Source: Rhodococcus sp. 1163
GTDB lineage: Bacteria > Actinomycetota > Actinomycetes > Mycobacteriales > Mycobacteriaceae
Direction of reading: 5' to 3'
Length of the DNA stretch: 38,145 nucleotides
Assembly (NCBI RefSeq): GCF_002091985.1
Contig: NZ_MKKX01000013.1
Span: forward strand, 1-38,145
How positions within the stretch are numbered: position 1 is the stretch's first letter; each line of letters opens with the position of its first letter. Positions 15,682-24,279 of the stretch are shown one piece after another. Under the pieces are notes generated by a model. It had not been told where the DNA came from. It saw only the letters and a list, made by a program, of their open reading frames with translations, and did not search any database. A program made the translations under genes and the position numbers.

Positions 15682-16284
15682 ATGGCTACGAGGCATCTCT
15701 ACATCGCACGCCACGGCGACGCCGACGCGTTCGGCAACCTCACCGACACTGGACGTGAACAGGCCCGTTCATTCGGGCAGCGCTTAGCGCATCTGCCAAT
15801 CGACGCCGTATGGCACTCGCCGCTTCCGCGGGCGGCCGATACCGCCCGCGAGCTGAACATCTTCCTGAGCGGCAGCGCCCCTGTTGGTGAAGCATCCGAG
15901 CTGATCGACCATGTGCCCTACGTGCCGTCACCAGAGGAGATCCCGCCATCATGGGTGCCTTTCTTCGACGGCTACGACGCTGACGAAGCGGAAAGAGGGC
16001 ACAAGATAGCGGACAGTCTCACTGCGAGATTTGCTGTACCGCCGGATGGTGATGCCGATATTCACGAAGTTCTTGTCACCCACGCCTACCCGATCGCGTG
16101 GCTCATCCGTCATGCCCTGAACGGCCCAGCGGTGCGATGGCTCGGGCTCAATAGCGCGAACGCGGCCCTGACCGTGATCGAAAACCGGCCCGAGCTGCCG
16201 CCGAGCGTCGTCATGTTCAACGACATGAGCCACCTCCGTCCTGATCTGCGTTGGACGGGATTTCCCACGACGCTGCGCGCCTGA
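15682..16284 (+). CDS. Histidine-phosphatase (phosphoglycerate mutase-like) protein
   Basis: A protein of 200 residues. YIARHGDADAFGNLTDTGRE has the RHG catalytic motif near the N-terminus; HSPLPRAADTARELN supplies the conserved Arg; VLVTHAYPIAWLIRHAL carries the second catalytic His. It belongs to the branch-2-like cytoplasmic histidine phosphatases, with no signal peptide. It follows the dikinase by 64 bp and likely shares its transcript, which suggests dephosphorylation in the same system. The strongest ribosome site (AAAGGAGAG, 15640-15648) precedes a GTG in another frame, so the true start or a small lesion upstream needs checking. Confidence 0.85.
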   Translation: MATRHLYIARHGDADAFGNLTDTGREQARSFGQRLAHLPIDAVWHSPLPRAADTARELNIFLSGSAPVGEASELIDHVPYVPSPEEIPPSWVPFFDGYDADEAERGHKIADSLTARFAVPPDGDADIHEVLVTHAYPIAWLIRHALNGPAVRWLGLNSANAALTVIENRPELPPSVVMFNDMSHLRPDLRWTGFPTTLRA

Positions 16285-16449
16285 AGGCGCGAAAGGCGCT
16301 GCTCGGTGGCCAATCCTTAGCGCCGGATCTCGGACCACTGTCCCTCAACCTCCTGCTACCACGGAGACTCTCCGGCGAATGGCACGTAAAAGTTCTGCGC
16401 TATGTAGCGAATCTCGCCACGGAAGCAAGCTGAGACGCCGGTGGCACGC

Positions 16450-17632
16450 TCAGTAATTCTTTACTGAGCTGACTTCGAGCCCATTGTTCCCTGGTGAAGA
16501 TGCACTTCGTGTCGCCAGCCAGTTCAGGGTCGCGGCGCAGACCGCGAGGCCTGCTGCAGCCATGACTAGAAACCGGTCCACGGCGATGAGGAAGGAGCCC
16601 GCGATCGTGCCAACCGCAACACTCACTTACAGCGCGGATGCGTTCATTCCGATAACCATCGTGGCGTGCGCCGAATCGTGGGTGAGCAGTCGGTGCTGCT
16701 GCGGTGGGGTCTGCGCCCAGGAGGCTGCTCCCCAGACTGCAGAAGCAGACAAAATTACTACAAACGGTCCGTGGGTTGCGATCACCGCTATAGCGAGTGC
16801 CAAGGAGGTGTAGGCGACAGTGAGGGTACGGTCGGGACCCCACGAGTCCGTGAACCGACCGCTTGCCAGCGAACCGACGACCGCGCCGACGCCGTACGCG
16901 GTCAGCGCGGTCGTCAGTTCATTGCCCGCGGTGCCAGTGCTCTGGCCGAAAAATGTGTACGGACAATACGCGGCGGCCATACCCGTCACGGTGATCAGCA
17001 GTACTCGTCTGATGTATGGATCGGCGAGCGGTACGAATCGCTCCCGCAGTCGAGGTGTCTTCGCCGCCGGTGACGAGCGAACCAACAACAGGACCCCTCC
17101 TGCACACATTGCGCACAGCACCGCAACACCGACGAGTGAACCTCGCCAACTGACCAAGTTGCTCAGCAGGCTGGCCGACGGCACGCCAACTGCAGTAGCA
17201 AGTGTCAGGCCCGCAATCACGATCGCCAGTGCGCGGGCTCGGTGACTGGCCGGCACCGAGCCCGCAGCAAGAACGCTTGCAGTGGGCGTAACCACACTGG
17301 CTGCTGCACCGGCGGCGGCGCGAGTTGCGAGCAGCACACCCAGATCTGAAGCCCAGGCCGTGGCGACGTTGGCCAGCATCAGCGTCAAAAGTGCGGCGAC
17401 AAGGAACGCGACGTCGCGAAAAGTGCGCGGTGACGGCTGCGAGTAACGGCGCCGAAACAGAATATGCGACGGCGAAAGCAATCACCGACACGCCCGCGGC
17501 AGACTCCGACACTTGAAGTTCGTCCGCCATCGATGGAAGGAATCCTGCGACGACCCATGCGTCCGTACCAACTGCGAATGTCGCCAAAACCAATGGCGCA
17601 CACACGATTGCCGGACTGCTACTTAGGGTCAT
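16450..17632 (-). pseudogene. MFS exporter gene with frameshift and internal stop
   Basis: This is a 12-helix major facilitator superfamily transporter of the DHA1/arabinose-efflux type: LVLATFAVGTDAWVVAGFLP (helix 1), VSVIAFAVAYSVSAPLLAAV (helix 2). One extra C near 17407 breaks the frame after HFSRRRV; it resumes VAALLTLMLANVATAWASD and runs to VIGMNASAL, where an in-frame TAA (16627-16629) interrupts before VSVAVGTIAGSFLIAVDRF and a last helix ending at 16450. Corrected length is about 394 residues, typical. Its ATG overlaps the stop of leuA (ATGA), so it was translated with 2-isopropylmalate synthase, suggesting export of a leucine-pathway acid or related product. Confidence 0.85.
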
Positions 17633-19410
17633 CGATCAGCGGAAGCGCGGTCCGGCGAGTTGGCGGCGCGGATGACAGCATCGAGCGTGGCGGTCAGGAC
17701 AGAGCGATCGACTCCTGCTGACCAACCGGACCCGTCGGCAGTGCGGTATTCCAGCATTGTCACGGCGTCACTGTCGTTGCCGGACTGAACGCTGGTCTGG
17801 GTCAGGCCGAGGACGTCGACATCGCGGTTGTGTGGTGCCAGCGCTTCGATGAGCGCCTCGACCGGTCCAACTCCTTCATGGGTACTTTCGCTCTGTTCCC
17901 CGTGGATCTCAACCGTGACCGCAGTCGTGTTTCGTCCGTGTTCTTCGTGCGAATCGAAGCTGATCAGGTTGACATCTTCGGCGTTTTTTCCTTCGGCGTA
18001 TACCTCGCGAAAGATGCTCCACAGCTCGACGGCGGAGAGTTCGGTGCCTACAGCGTCCGTGCGGCGTTGAACGTGCCGGGCGAGGTCGATCTGGAGCCGG
18101 CGCGGAAGCTCGAGGCCGTAACCGGTTTCCAGGAGGTAGGCGATCCCTCCTTTGCCCGATTGAGAGTTCACTCGGATGACCGCATCGTAGGAGCGGCCGA
18201 TGTCCGCGGGGTCGATGGGCAGGTAAGGAACACGCCACTCGGCGGCAGCGTTGGGCCCGCTCTCCCTCTGCGCCCGGGCATGCTGCTCGGCGAATCCTTT
18301 TTTGATGGCGTCTTGGTGTGTCCCACTGAAGGCGGTGTGTACGAGGTCGCCGACGTAGGGGTGCCGTGGGTGCACTTCGAGCTGATTGCAGTATTCGACG
18401 GTGCGGCGGATCTCATCGATGTCGGAGAAGTCGATCATCGGATCGATGCCCTGCGCGTGCAGATTCAGTGCAAGGGTGGCGATGTCGACATTGCCGGTGC
18501 GTTCGCCGTTGCCGAAAATGCAGCCCTCGACTCGTTGCGCCCCGGCCAGGACGGCGAGTTCGGCGCAGGCGATTCCGGTTCCTCGGTCGTTGTGTGGGTG
18601 CACAGACAGGATCACACTGTCGCGGCGTGCGATGTTGTTGTGCATGTATTCGATCTGGTCGGCGTACACGTTCGGCGTGGCTACCTCGACGGTTGCTGGC
18701 AGGTTCAGGATGACCGGCCGCTGGGGGGTCGCATCCCATAGTGCGGTTACAGCATCGCAGATGTCGAGGACGTAGTCGGGCTCGGTCAGGTTGAAAACTT
18801 CCGGTGAGAACTCGAACCGCACATTCGGCAGGTCTGCAGCGAGTTCCCAGACGTCGGTCGCTCTGGCCAGGATCAAGCCTCGGAGATTGTCTTCGTCTCG
18901 ACCGAGGACCACTTCGCGCCAGGTCGGTGCTGTGGCCGTGTACATGTGAATCACGACCTCGTTTCTGATGCCGCGCACGGACTCGACGGTTCGCTCGATG
19001 AGGTCCCGTCGCGCGGGGGTGAACACAACGATGGTGACGTCGTCGGGTGCGAGGGCTGACTGCGCGAGCAATCGCACGAAGTCGAAATCGGTCTGCGAGG
19101 CGGAGGGGTAGCCGACCTCGATTTCTTTGTAGCCCATGGCCACCATGAGTTCGAAGAACCGTTGCTTGCGTTCGGGATTCATGGGTTCTGGAAGTGCCTG
19201 GTTTCCGTCCCGAAGATCGACAGGTACCCACAGTGGGGCTTGCGTCAGCCTCTTGTCCGGCCAATTCCGCACAGTAAGCGGAACATCGACCTTGCTGAAT
19301 ACGTCGCGGTAGCGATGCGACCGCATTTGAGATCGTTTCTGTCGGTTCCACGGCGATGCATCGGATGGAACGGCACCGGAGGGAGTGAAAATGGTGGGGA
19401 ACACAGACAT
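17629..19410 (-). CDS. leuA: 2-isopropylmalate synthase
   Basis: An enzyme of 593 residues, the long actinobacterial LeuA type. It condenses acetyl-CoA with 2-oxoisovalerate, the first committed step of leucine synthesis. [18 protein letters not shown] (about 61-78) holds the metal-binding Asp and catalytic Arg; [19 protein letters not shown] follows; [14 protein letters not shown] [20 protein letters not shown] (about 275-295) provides metal His residues; [14 protein letters not shown] and [12 protein letters not shown] are conserved. After about residue 480 lies the C-terminal regulatory domain ([20 protein letters not shown]), which confers leucine feedback, though it is shorter than in Mycobacterium. 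It is followed by an overlapping MFS gene and preceded by a leader with attenuator features. It may be a second leuA copy. Confidence 0.95.
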   Translation of the reverse strand: MSVFPTIFTPSGAVPSDASPWNRQKRSQMRSHRYRDVFSKVDVPLTVRNWPDKRLTQAPLWVPVDLRDGNQALPEPMNPERKQRFFELMVAMGYKEIEVGYPSASQTDFDFVRLLAQSALAPDDVTIVVFTPARRDLIERTVESVRGIRNEVVIHMYTATAPTWREVVLGRDEDNLRGLILARATDVWELAADLPNVRFEFSPEVFNLTEPDYVLDICDAVTALWDATPQRPVILNLPATVEVATPNVYADQIEYMHNNIARRDSVILSVHPHNDRGTGIACAELAVLAGAQRVEGCIFGNGERTGNVDIATLALNLHAQGIDPMIDFSDIDEIRRTVEYCNQLEVHPRHPYVGDLVHTAFSGTHQDAIKKGFAEQHARAQRESGPNAAAEWRVPYLPIDPADIGRSYDAVIRVNSQSGKGGIAYLLETGYGLELPRRLQIDLARHVQRRTDAVGTELSAVELWSIFREVYAEGKNAEDVNLISFDSHEEHGRNTTAVTVEIHGEQSESTHEGVGPVEALIEALAPHNRDVDVLGLTQTSVQSGNDSDAVTMLEYRTADGSGWSAGVDRSVLTATLDAVIRAANSPDRASADR

Positions 19411-19446
19411 GGTGGTTGTAAACCTTTTAGTCGTCTAACCAAGGCG

Positions 19447-19504
19447 GTCGGCGTCGATCTAAGCGCCACGGGAGGGTGCCGACTCGACTAGACCCCGCCG
19501 TGGC
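19447..19504 (-). promoter_or_regulatory. leuA leader pseudoknot (LEU-type element)
   Basis: In the leuA 5' leader two stems interleave. Stem 1 pairs GCCACGG (19498-19504 on the mRNA strand) with CCGTGGC (19465-19471). Stem 2 pairs GTCGGC (19478-19483, in the loop of stem 1) with GCCGAC (19447-19452). The order stem1-stem2-stem1'-stem2' is an H-type pseudoknot. A conserved pseudoknot upstream of leuA has been described in actinobacteria (from memory). A Leu-rich mini-ORF ends in the first loop, as expected for translation-coupled attenuation. Confidence 0.6.
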
Positions 19505-19535
19505 CGCTAAGAAGCACCAGGACTGTTTTAAGCAC
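19488..19535 (-). CDS. leuL: Putative leucine leader peptide
   Basis: A 15-codon frame GTG CTT AAA ... TAG encodes (V/M)LKTVLVLLSGHGGV with four Leu codons in the first nine, about 80 bp before leuA. Its stop lies between the pairing strands of the leader pseudoknot, so a ribosome stalling at the Leu codons could shift the fold. No good ribosome site is visible (GAGGAG is 17 nt upstream of the GTG), so translation is uncertain. Confidence 0.4.
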   Translation of the reverse strand: MLKTVLVLLSGHGGV

Positions 19536-19552
19536 CTGAGCAACGTAGCACA

Positions 19553-19575
19553 ACTCCTCAGACAAGCTGAGGAGT
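19553..19575. promoter_or_regulatory. GntR operator inverted repeat
   Basis: ACTCCTCA-N7-TGAGGAGT, perfect 8-bp arms, lies 12 bp before the GntR start and upstream of the leuA leader. The position between divergent genes suggests that the FadR-type regulator controls both. Confidence 0.65.
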
Positions 19576-19587
19576 AAGGTATACAAA

Positions 19588-20268
19588 ATGAACCAGGTGA
19601 AACGGTTATCGCTGGCTGATCAGGCAGCCGATCTACTACTCGCGCGAATCAAGTCGGGTGAATGGCCAGTCGGCACCAAACTTCCGGGCGAGACCACGTT
19701 GGCTCCTCAGCTCGGCGTCGGCCGGTCGACAGTGCGCGAAGCCACTCGCCAACTCGCCGGCCGGGGGATATTGCTCGCACGTCAAGGGTCGGGGGTATTC
19801 GTCAACTCTGTCGACGAAGCAAGTGCCGAATGGGATCTGGTGTTGAAACGAGCACACATCAAGACAGTTCTCGAAGCCCGCCTCGCGGTCGAGGGAGAGG
19901 CTGCCGAACTGGCGGCGATGCGCCGAACCCCCGCCGATGTCGAAGCTATCCAGATCGCACTGCGGCTTCGCTCCGAGCGGCGATTCGAAGTCTCCGAATT
20001 GGTCGACGCGGACATCGCATTTCATCGCAGCATCGTCGCCGCATCTCACAATGAGATTTTGCTGAGCCTATTCGACACCATGACACCTCGGCTACGGAGT
20101 GCGATGATCGAAATGTTGCATATGGCAGATGAATTCGGAGATGACCCTGATCACCAGGCACATGCAAACGTGGTGGAGGCGATCTGCGTGCGGGACGCAA
20201 AGAGGGCCCGGTCACTTACTCGAGCGCATCTTCACGACCTGTCGAGCACTATGGGGTCGACGACGTAA
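19588..20268 (+). CDS. FadR-subfamily GntR regulator divergent from leuA
   Basis: A protein of 226 residues. The N-terminal GntR winged helix is IKSGEWPVGTKLPGETTLAP followed by QLGVGRSTVREATRQLAGRG and ILLARQGSGVFV. The C-terminal FCD domain is all-helical, with metal-ligand candidates in DADIAFHRSIVAASHNEIL (Asp and His) and a later His in LTRAHLHDLS; FCD regulators bind small carboxylic acids. Given its place opposite leuA, an acid intermediate such as isopropylmalate or a branched-chain oxoacid would be a reasonable ligand, but this is inference. Confidence 0.9.
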   Translation: MNQVKRLSLADQAADLLLARIKSGEWPVGTKLPGETTLAPQLGVGRSTVREATRQLAGRGILLARQGSGVFVNSVDEASAEWDLVLKRAHIKTVLEARLAVEGEAAELAAMRRTPADVEAIQIALRLRSERRFEVSELVDADIAFHRSIVAASHNEILLSLFDTMTPRLRSAMIEMLHMADEFGDDPDHQAHANVVEAICVRDAKRARSLTRAHLHDLSSTMGSTT

Positions 20269-20511
20269 GCAAAGCCCGGCAAAGTCGCGGCGCTGTTATT
20301 TTGCGCGTCACGGTGACGAGGCAAGGTCATTTTCTGATCGATGCAGTCAAGTCGACGCTACTTGCCCTGTGCGGCGAGCGAATCCACCCATGAAGTAGGA
20401 CAGGATTAGTCGACGGACGCGGTGGCGGACATGCGACGGGCAGTTGGTTTCAGGTCAGGCTTGTTTGTTCGACAGAGATTTGGGCGACCACGATGTTGCA
20501 AACCTCTGTCA

Positions 20512-20694
20512 CTACAGAGCGAGGGGTAGTCCTGCGGCTTCGGCAGTGAGGATGCGGGCCTCGATTGTGGCTGCGTCCTCGCCGTTGGCTAGTCGTGCTC
20601 GGAGGGCGGCGGCGATGGTGCGGGTTCGGCCGGCTGCGCCGCGGACGTCGGCGTGGGGGCTGGCAATGTCTCTCCGCCTTGTGGTGTATTCCAC
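20512..20694 (-). CDS. Small hypothetical protein, possibly a gene fragment
   Basis: A frame of 60 codons from a GTG: VEYTTRRRDIASPHADVRGA then GRTRTIAAALRARLANGEDA, ending AEAAGLPLAL. The helical, alanine-rich C-terminus looks genuine. The frame is open for about 15 codons upstream (AQVEYADIASHR), where VEY...DIAS is repeated, suggesting a duplicated stretch or the tail of a larger lost gene. I recognise no family and there is no clear ribosome site. Confidence 0.35.
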   Translation of the reverse strand: MEYTTRRRDIASPHADVRGAAGRTRTIAAALRARLANGEDAATIEARILTAEAAGLPLAL

Positions 20695-20825
20695 ACGGTG
20701 ACTGGCAATGTCGGCGTATTCGACTTGTGCGCAATTTTCGATCGCTCAGAGACTTCCCCAATAGAACAGGTCGGCGTCCAGGCCAATCACAGATCCTTTG
20801 TGCTCCAGGCCAAGCCGAGGTGGTC

Positions 20826-20914
20826 TGCGCGCCGCCCGGCAGCGTCAAAAAGTCGTCAGTTTTTGCGGACTCGCGAAACTGCCCTCTTGCCTGGCTTGGT
20901 CGCTTCGAGTCGGT
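20826..20914 (+). repeat. ~90-bp dispersed repeat, copy A
   Basis: Contains GCGCGCCGCCCGG, then GTCGTCAGTTTTTGCGGACT, CGCGAAACTGCC and GGCTTGGTCGCTTCGAG. Copy B, inverted at 22064-22148, shares this order at roughly 80% identity. The core can fold (CAGTTT 20857-20862 with AAACTG 20876-20881, GCG/CGC inside, loop GACT). Copy A covers the stop and last ~20 codons of the GNAT gene. Confidence 0.7.
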
Positions 20915-21401
20915 AGTGGCGTGAGTGTGCGCCGTCGTAGAACTCTTCTGTGTACTCGGTGAAGCCGATGCGTTCGGCTACTCGGCCCGAGCGTTCGTTC
21001 GCGACACTCACGCTCGCTACCAGCGGCACCCAGGGCAGCTTGCGGGCGCGCCAGTCAACGATTGCTTTCGCTGCCTCCGCCGCGTAGCCCTGGCCCCACA
21101 CCTCCGGGCAGAAGCGGTAGCCGAGGTTCAGTACCCGTTCGCCGTGAAAGTCGCGGGCACGGATCCCGGCCAGCCCGATCACGTCGGGGTTGGTTCGGGT
21201 GGTCACTGCGCAGTAGCCATACCCGTGTTCTCTCCAGTGCGCGAGCCACGAGTCGACCAGGAGGCCGACCTGCGCCGCGTCGGGCGGGTCCGATTGGAAC
21301 TGGGTCGTGCGGGGATCGGTGTGCAGTTCGATCATCGTCAGTCGGTCCTCTTCGCGCAGGGGGCGCAGGATCAGCCGGGTAGTTTCGATGTCTGTGAACA
21401 C
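20856..21401 (-). CDS. GNAT acetyltransferase (RimJ/RimL type)
   Basis: Acetyl-CoA-dependent N-acetyltransferase of about 181 residues. TDIETTRLILRPLREEDRLT is the standard RimJ/RimL N-terminus. GYRFCPEVWGQGYAAEAAKA (about 95-115) contains the acetyl-CoA pyrophosphate loop (Q/R-x-x-G-x-G/A, here WGQGYA), and SVSVANERSGRVAERIGFTE is motif B. GTG 21401 is chosen to match the family start; an ATG at 21467 would add 22 unlikely residues. The substrate is unknown. The C-terminal tail (KPGKRAVSRVRKN) is encoded by the dispersed repeat, so the original end may have been altered. Confidence 0.85.
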   Translation of the reverse strand: MFTDIETTRLILRPLREEDRLTMIELHTDPRTTQFQSDPPDAAQVGLLVDSWLAHWREHGYGYCAVTTRTNPDVIGLAGIRARDFHGERVLNLGYRFCPEVWGQGYAAEAAKAIVDWRARKLPWVPLVASVSVANERSGRVAERIGFTEYTEEFYDGAHSRHYRLEATKPGKRAVSRVRKN

Positions 21402-21543
21402 AACCGAGAAACTATCGCAGCCCGGGGGAACCGCCACGGCAGAACATCGGCCACAAATGTGGAGCACGAGTGGGGCGATCAGACGGCCAGGTTGACGTTC
21501 GTGCAGTAGGCGACTCTGATTGCAATCACCCTCGCTGTGAGGT

Positions 21544-22062
21544 TCAGATGGTGGCCAGGGCGTTGCCCACGAGGGTGAAAAGGCGGTCCCAACGCCGCTG
21601 CAGCCCGACTGGGTCGAAGGCGTCAGTATCGGACAATCGTGAACTTATGGACGGTGCCCGGGTGAATCTCGGAGGAATAGACAAGCTGCGCGGCATCGAG
21701 TGCTCCGTTCGGTTCGTTCAGAGCCTCGGCAGTCAGGTCGCTTGCTGCATGGCCGAAACGACCCTGTGCGGTGATTTTCGCGAGTGCTTCGGTTCGTCCG
21801 CCCCCACAGGTCCATGAAATGCAGGGAATGCCCACTGTCCCGGTCGGGGTAGGCGGCCACCGGTTCGCGTGGCGACCAAACCGCCGATGCAGTAACCGAC
21901 TACCCCGATTCGACCGCCGCTTGCTTCAGGGAGTTCAGCGAGGAATTGGAGGTATAGTTCCGCGTCGCTCACAACGCGCTCCGCAGTGTGCTGAGGGTCG
22001 GGCGTCTTTCTCCAATATGGGTAGGGAGCCCGATCAGGGGTGCTCGACCGCCTCACGCCTTT
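21544..22062 (-). pseudogene. Dienelactone hydrolase remnant
   Basis: Pieces of a dienelactone-hydrolase α/β-hydrolase, in order: ERVVSDAELYLQFLAELPEA and GGRIGVVGYCIGGLVATRTG (nucleophile Cys in G-x-C-x-G), then, after a shift near 21850, AYPDRDSGHSLHFMDLWG, then in a third frame ALAKITAQGRFGHAASDL and VYSSEIHPGTVHKFTIV (catalytic His in PGTxHxF), then SDTDAFDPVGLQRRWDRLFT after another shift near 21635. The N-terminal third is missing and is replaced by repeat copy B. No functional product is expected. Confidence 0.8.
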
Positions 22063-22063
22063 A

Positions 22064-22148
22064 CCGCTCGGAGCGACCAAGCCGGGAAAAGGGGCAGTTT
22101 CGTGAGTCCGCGGGAACTGACGATTTCGTCGCTACCGGGCGGCGCGCC
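22064..22148 (-). repeat. ~90-bp dispersed repeat, copy B (inverted)
   Basis: Read on the minus strand: GCGCGCCGCCCGGTAGCGAC, TCGTCAGTTCCCGCGGACTC, ACGAAACTGCC, GGCTTGGTCGCTCCGAG. It matches copy A (20826-20914) in inverted orientation and sits exactly where the dienelactone hydrolase similarity begins, so it may mark the truncation point of that gene. Confidence 0.7.
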
Positions 22149-22310
22149 CCGACCCACCTCTGCTGAGCTTGGAATGGACGTCACCGACCGGCGGGGGCTC
22201 GCCCATCGCACCATCTGAACAGGTCTAGCACGCAGAGATGTCTCGGTCGATCAGGTAGATCGCTTGACTACAGTCGGACTCTGAGGGGCCAGTCCCACAG
22301 CCGGCGACGG

Positions 22311-23939
22311 CTAGCCGCTATCCGAGTGGAAACTGACATCCACTGCCTGGCAATGTCGTACGGTCGGTGCCGCTCGATCATCGAAGTCGACAGGCCCAGG
22401 GGCCTCGAACGCCTCCGTCGGTGCCGGAGTCTGCGTGGCTGGGCGCAGAGCGAACACCAAGAGAATCGCACCCGCGAATGTAGCAGCGGCTATCCAGATG
22501 ACACCGAAGTGCATTGCGTGCACAAATGCGGCATCGGCGGCGCGCTGCAGTCCGGTGATCCCGTACGTACCGGCGACATGCCGGGCCTGTTCGGCGGAAA
22601 TCTCGGCGCGGTCAGCGAGATCTCTTGGCACGCCGACCAACGAGGGCTTGATCTCCGAGCGATACGCGATGGACATGATCGTGCCGCCCACTGCGATGCC
22701 AATCACGCTACCGGCTTGTCGCACTGTGTTCGTGATTGCCGATCCGGCACCGGATTTCTCCAACGGAAGTGTGCTGAGCAACGCGCCGGTGACGGGGCCC
22801 ATGACCATACCGACCGTCAAGCCCTGCACCAGGAGCAGCGCCTCGATCCAGACGAGCGGCGTGGTCTGATTCAGGAACCCGTAGCCCGCCATCGTCAGTG
22901 CTGCCACCAGAAGCGAGGGCACCGCAACCGGGCGCAGGGACCACTTACTGACCAACCGCGCACCGAGTGGGGCACCTATTATCGCGCCGAGCGCCGTGGG
23001 GAGATTGGCCAGGCCAGCTTTCAATGGCGAAAAGTAAAGTACGCCCTGCATGTAGAAGGCGTTGTAGAACGTGATTGCGGCGACCGAGAAGAACAGCAGT
23101 GCCATCGCGGCGTTTGCCCCACCGAAAGTCCGCTGCGCCAGCAGACGCGGGTCGAAGCTCGGTGTCTCGATATTCAGCTCGGTAAGTATGAACACGCCCA
23201 ACAAGGTCACCCCGATCAGGATTGGTAGCCACACATCGATGGCACCCCAACTTGTGACTTGGCCTGCTCGTATCAGCCCATACGAGAGTGTCGCGAGCCC
23301 ACTGACCGAAAGTAGCATGCCTGCCGGATCAAGAGACCGTTTGATGGGACTCCGAAAGTTTGGAACCAGGAAGGCTGTTCCCAGCAGCGCCACCGCCACG
23401 ATCGGGATATTTATTATGAAGATCGATCCCCACCAGAAGTGGCTGATCAGGACACCTGCAACTACGGGTCCGACTGCCATTCCGATACCGGCATTTGTTG
23501 ACGAAATCGCGATCGCCGTCGCCCGCTTGGGTCCGGTGAATGTCCACAACAGGATGGCGAAATTGGCCGGCATGATGAATGCGGCACCGAGACCCATCAA
23601 CGCTCGGGCGGCAATGAGCTGCCCGGCGGTCCCGGCATATGCTGCCCAGAGTGACGCGCAGGCGAAGGCGGCGAGGCCGAACATGATCATCAGCCGATGA
23701 CCGAACCTGTCACCGAGTGCCCCCGCAGTAAACATCAGGGTTGCAAATACCAGCGTGTAAGCGCCCGTTGCCCATTGCAGTTCTCCAGGGCTGGCATTCA
23801 ATCCTTTTACTGGGTCGGCGAGAGTCTCCAAGGCAATGCTGAGAACAGTATTATCCAGCCAAATAAGTACCGATGCGATCATAAGAACCGCCAAGATTAA
23901 ATAAGGTCGAGTCTTAAAGGTGCCGGAAATGCTTGTCAC
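22311..23939 (-). CDS. DHA2-family (EmrB/QacA) multidrug exporter
   Basis: An integral membrane proton-coupled drug exporter of 542 residues with 14 predicted helices. VLIWLDNTVLSIALETLADP is motif D1 in helix 1 (LDxTvvnvALP), GALGDRFGHRLMIMFGL is motif A between helices 2 and 3, and AISSTNAGIGMAVGPVVAGV is motif C in helix 5, typical of antiporters. The C-terminal 40 residues are cytosolic and acidic/proline-rich. GTG 23939 is chosen, with AGGGAG 5 nt upstream. A canonical promoter precedes it. No regulator gene is adjacent now; the IS6 element upstream may have removed it. Confidence 0.9.
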   Translation of the reverse strand: MTSISGTFKTRPYLILAVLMIASVLIWLDNTVLSIALETLADPVKGLNASPGELQWATGAYTLVFATLMFTAGALGDRFGHRLMIMFGLAAFACASLWAAYAGTAGQLIAARALMGLGAAFIMPANFAILLWTFTGPKRATAIAISSTNAGIGMAVGPVVAGVLISHFWWGSIFIINIPIVAVALLGTAFLVPNFRSPIKRSLDPAGMLLSVSGLATLSYGLIRAGQVTSWGAIDVWLPILIGVTLLGVFILTELNIETPSFDPRLLAQRTFGGANAAMALLFFSVAAITFYNAFYMQGVLYFSPLKAGLANLPTALGAIIGAPLGARLVSKWSLRPVAVPSLLVAALTMAGYGFLNQTTPLVWIEALLLVQGLTVGMVMGPVTGALLSTLPLEKSGAGSAITNTVRQAGSVIGIAVGGTIMSIAYRSEIKPSLVGVPRDLADRAEISAEQARHVAGTYGITGLQRAADAAFVHAMHFGVIWIAAATFAGAILLVFALRPATQTPAPTEAFEAPGPVDFDDRAAPTVRHCQAVDVSFHSDSG

Positions 23940-23969
23940 GAATACTCCCTACACCGCTGGGTAAATGCG

Positions 23970-24004
23970 ATCCCTAAAGTAGGAGCGGACAGGGATTTTG
24001 TCAA
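23970..24004 (-). promoter_or_regulatory. σ70-type promoter with operator for DHA2 exporter
   Basis: On the minus strand TTGACA (24004-23999) and TACTTT (23981-23976) are separated by 17 bp, 37 bp before the exporter start. An inverted repeat ATCCCT (23970-23975)/AGGGAT (23991-23996) overlaps spacer and -10, a plausible repressor site. The -35 is a perfect match, unusual in high-GC actinobacteria. Confidence 0.65.
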
Positions 24005-24279
24005 ACTAGATGTTTTGCTCAATACCCGGTTTCAACTGTTGCAAATCAGGTTGCTTTTGTGCCTCAGGAGCAAGATGGGCACATTTTAAAAAAGGTTTAA
24101 GAAATCTCTTGCCGAATTCGACAATATATGTCCCTAACCTTGATCTTTCGTAGGGTGGACGGCCACGCCTGAGCGGTTCGAGATTTGGTTTTCGGACCCG
24201 GCTTTCTCGTGCGCGCACGGTGACTCTGGCCGATGTCGATCGGCGGGCGCTCGGTTCCGCGGTCCGAGGTGTCGCGCGA
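24005..24279. other. AT-richer intergenic stretch before the IS6 element
   Basis: About 275 bp, visibly AT-richer than its surroundings from 24005 to 24145 (for example TTTTAAAAAAGGTTTAAG), then GC-rich up to the IS. No gene is recognised. The composition may mark foreign DNA or a promoter-rich segment. Confidence 0.4.

Noticed and set aside
14541..15683. Long minus-strand open frame of 380 codons
   Set aside because: It lies antisense to the dikinase gene, whose motifs are unmistakable; it is an effect of high GC.
16276..16291. CGCGCCT-GA-AGGCGCG palindrome at the phosphatase stop
   Set aside because: The loop is only two bases and there is no T-run, so a terminator call is not justified.
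17830..18741. Plus-strand open frame of 303 codons
   Set aside because: Antisense to leuA; composition mirrors the complementary codons.
22326..23228. Plus-strand open frame of 300 codons
   Set aside because: Antisense to the DHA2 exporter, with no family motif.
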